Shown piece after piece: positions 61,931 to 64,000 of a DNA stretch of 64,000 nucleotides. Within the stretch, counting starts at the first letter, position 1; each line of letters begins with the position of its first letter. A program made the position numbers and the translations under genes. The stretch comes from Closterium sp. Naga37s-1. Its lineage: Eukaryota; Streptophyta; Zygnematophyceae; Desmidiales; Closteriaceae. The notes under the pieces were generated by a model, which ran no database searches, was not told the DNA's origin, and worked only from the letters and a program-made list of their open reading frames with translations. The DNA is taken from contig CANJKZ010000169.1 of the NCBI GenBank assembly GCA_947471745.1, forward strand, positions 1,310,001-1,374,000, in the 5' to 3' direction.

Positions 61931-62298
61931 GTGGCACGCTAGTACGGGGAGGGGCTAGTCAAGGCTGCAGAACAGCCTAAGCTGGTGCAAGGGCGACTGA
62001 AGGTGAACTAAGCTGTTACTGATGCGCTAAGGGTGTGTGTCTTTCGGAGTGTACTGTGAAGTTCATGTGTTTTTTTCGAACTTACACATTTGAACTCTGG
62101 TCGACTTGTAGTCGACTATCTCGAGTTTTGGAGGTAGAATCGCAGCATAACCCTTCCCACAAGCACATGGCACAACAAAATTCGAATTTATACAGTACTC
62201 ATGCGAGTCGCGCCCTACTTTCGTAGGTTACCCGGCTAATACGATATCGTTCGTGAACGAATCTGGCTTCGGTAACACGGTAAAATGTAGCTCGTGGT
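61931..62298. other. Unassigned DNA between copia I and gypsy G2
   Basis: No coding signal. It holds GTCGACTTGTAGTCGAC (an inverted repeat at 62100) and phrases such as AAAATTCGAATTT. It may be flanking DNA for G2 or the end of another decayed LTR. Confidence 0.35.
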
Positions 62299-62660
62299 TG
62301 TGAGAGTACGACGGCTTATGCTATTGCTTGCCTTTACTTTATTACGCTATTTCTAGCTTAGGTTTATTGTATGCATGCATGAATTGCTTGATTTCCTAGG
62401 CTAGGTGCTTTCCTATATTATATTATAGTTATAGCACCGAGCTAGGTTGCGTGCACCGAATTCTAGGCTCCTCGGTTGACACCGAATTGCCTTCTACCGA
62501 ATTCGGGAAGGGTCTGTTCGGGACGCTTCGCGACCCTCAGAACCTTCGCGTAACACCTGGTTACTGGGCCTTGTGTCGAGCCTATATATAGCCTCGTGTT
62601 GTACCCAGGTGATCATTCAATTCAAACTCTCTTTTCTGAGCTCGATCCTAGATCCTCACA
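62299..62660 (+). repeat. Gypsy G2 5' LTR (362 bp)
   Basis: TGTGAGAGTACGACGG at the start and GATCCTCACA at the end, so the termini pair as TGTGAG/CTCACA. A TATATATAG near 62583 is a likely TATA box. It is the same length as the G1 LTR and clearly homologous throughout. Confidence 0.9.
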
Positions 62661-62820
62661 CTTGGTAATCAGAGCCCGCTTACACGCGAAAGTTTTTCGA
62701 CCGCTAAAACCGAGTCTTCAAAAACCCGCGGGGGCGACGCAGTTAAACATCGATTTCGGGTACGTAAAACCGGTTCCGTGTTTTTCGCTCCCCCTCATTT
62801 CGGTTTTTTCGAACGCGTAA
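62661..62820 (+). other. Gypsy G2 primer-binding site and leader
   Basis: CTTGGTAATCAGAGCCCG directly after the LTR is the probable primer-binding site. The similar site in G1 reads CTTGGTAATCAAAGC. It is Met-tRNA-like with an insertion relative to the copia sites. A leader with AAAACCGG/AAACCCGC phrases runs to the gag ATG. Confidence 0.7.
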
Positions 62821-63776
62821 TGTCAGGCATGGAGGGCCAAGGCGACAACTATGCGACCACGAGCGACATTGCGAGCCTCCGCACTGACATGGAGCAGACG
62901 CAGGCGACGCTACGACGACTCGAGGCCCTTCTGACACACCAACCAGGACTCGCCACCGCAGCAGCAGCGAATGCAGCAGCGACAACACCCGCAGCAGTGG
63001 CGACACCGACATTTCACGGACCGATGGCACCACTGTCGCCGAACCTCGAAGCAGCACGACCGAGGCTCCCTGAAGCGTTCGATCCCAGCGCGAAGGGATC
63101 CGACGTCCGGCGATTCGTGGCAACCCTCGAAATTTACTTCGAGGCCATTGGCTGTTCGACCCCGCAACACGACGCAGCAAGAATTCGGCTCGCAGCGACA
63201 CTGTTACGTGGACCGGCACTCGAATGGATTTATTACACTGACGTGGCCCGCGGGGAGAAAACGTGGCAGCAGTTCCGGGCAGATTTAATCGAGCGTTTCG
63301 AACCGATTAATACGACCTACATGGCGCGGCAGCAGATACACCGACACAAGCAATACAGTAGTGTAGCACAGTACACGCAGCAGATGGAGCTACTGTTCAA
63401 CCGCATCACCGACCTGACCGAAGGCGAAAAAATCCAGGCGTACACAGAAGGGTTAAAATTGGAGATTTGGCGGCAGGTGATTGCGGCGAATTACAACAGC
63501 TATCGCGACATCGTGCGTGCTGCCGAGCGATACGATGCGCTGACTCGAGGTCAACCCGAAACACGACACTTCACGCCAAACCGTACATTCGGCACGGAGC
63601 GATCGGCACCCCCCACGTTCACCGAACCGATGGAAATCGACAAATACGACGCGAAGCAGCAGCCGACAAAATGCGAATTTTGCGGCGCAGCAGGGCATCA
63701 TATTTTGTCGTGCTACAAAATGAAAAAGGCACGTGCGGCAATGCAGGGCGGTAACAGTGGAGCACCCCCGAAGTAA
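62821..63776 (+). CDS. Gypsy G2 gag
   Basis: 318 to 332 codons depending on start; I prefer ATG at 62821 (MSGMEGQGDNYATTSDIASL), in the context after the leader. Residues about 10-35 form a short heptad-like helix. The retrotransposon gag domain follows (PRLPEAFDPSAKGSDVRRFV, LEIYFEAIGCSTPQHDAARI, GPALEWIYYTDVARGEKTWQ, FRADLIERFEPINTTYMARQ, YTQQMELLFNRITDLTEGEK). The zinc knuckle is CEFCGAAGHHILSC near residue 297. It forms the virus-like particle and binds element RNA. It is intact, unlike G1. Confidence 0.9.
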
Positions 63777-64000
63777 AAAAACGGGAATCGCCAGTAGCCG
63801 CGGATCGACCTGGCGATCGCGTAAAGATCCGAAAAGCAGGAAAAGGCGACGACGTGGCGACTTCGGAGCGGGTGAAAAAAGGAGAAAATGATGGCGCGAA
63901 TCTAAAACGTCACGACCGGCCGGCATCAGGGGAAATCGCCGAGGCGAATGGAGGCTCCGCGAAAAAAGACTCTGCACCGACCGGGAAACTCCAGCCGAAC
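63777..64000 (+). pseudogene. Gypsy G2 gag-pol junction, cut by the window end
   Basis: Downstream of the gag stop an open frame one base over reads VATSERVKKGENDGANLKRH and IAEANGGSAKKDSAPTGKLQ. G1 has the matching NVVTSERAKKGEYDGANLKR continuing from its knuckle without a stop. So either G2 uses a frameshift to make pol or it carries an indel of about 60 bp with a new stop. Protease would lie beyond the window. Confidence 0.65.

Overview
The window looks like nuclear DNA of a plant-lineage eukaryote, most likely a streptophyte alga or an early-diverging land plant. The evidence is a spliced gene resembling plant GT37 (xyloglucan-type) fucosyltransferases, Ty1/copia elements primed by initiator-Met tRNA (TGGTTTCAGAGCAGG-type sites directly after the LTR), Ty3/gypsy gag, a hAT-type gene with GT-AG introns, and very many GC-rich tandem repeats. 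The species cannot be named from sequence alone. There are no bacterial operons, rRNA, tRNA or CRISPR arrays. Element names used below (A, B1, C, D, E, F1, F2, G1, G2, H, I, R1) are my own labels.

Layout. 0.7-4.3 kb: a decayed hAT-type transposase-like gene (minus strand) carrying one R1 insertion, with a second R1 copy at its upstream edge. 5-8 kb: mostly non-coding, with short tandem repeats. 8.2-14.6 kb: a GT37-like fucosyltransferase gene on the minus strand, with repeat-filled introns and several partial exon duplications. 15.9-16.8 kb: another R1 element. 17.2-24.1 kb: copia A (minus), with a 1,455-bp tandem duplication and an R1 element inside its 5' LTR. 24.1-30.9 kb: copia B1 (minus), holding a non-autonomous element (F1) and a solo LTR. 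30.9-34.2 kb: gypsy G1 (minus), holding an internally deleted copia. 34.2-39.5 kb: copia C (plus), one nonsense codon from an intact RT/RNase H. 39.5-54.4 kb: copia D (plus), split by the 12.55-kb copia E, which itself holds F2 and a 4.4-kb block of unrelated DNA. 54.4-56.9 kb: copia H (plus), fused tail-to-tail to copia I (minus, 56.9-61.9 kb), which has the best-preserved pol in the window. 62.3 kb to the end: gypsy G2 (plus) with 5' LTR, primer site, gag and the start of pol, cut by the window edge.

Matching 5-bp target-site duplications flank seven insertions: TAGTA, CCTAG, CACAA, ACTGG, AAAAC, ATTAC, and the nested pair GCTAC and CACTT count as two more events. They give exact boundaries and a relative order. 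D is the oldest host; C, E and H landed in D; G1 landed in C; the deleted copia landed in G1; F1 and the solo LTR landed in B1; F2 landed in the 5' LTR of E. Nearly every pol copy has frameshifts or stops, so most of the window is a graveyard of retrotransposons around one probable host gene (GT37) and one domesticated or dead hAT gene.
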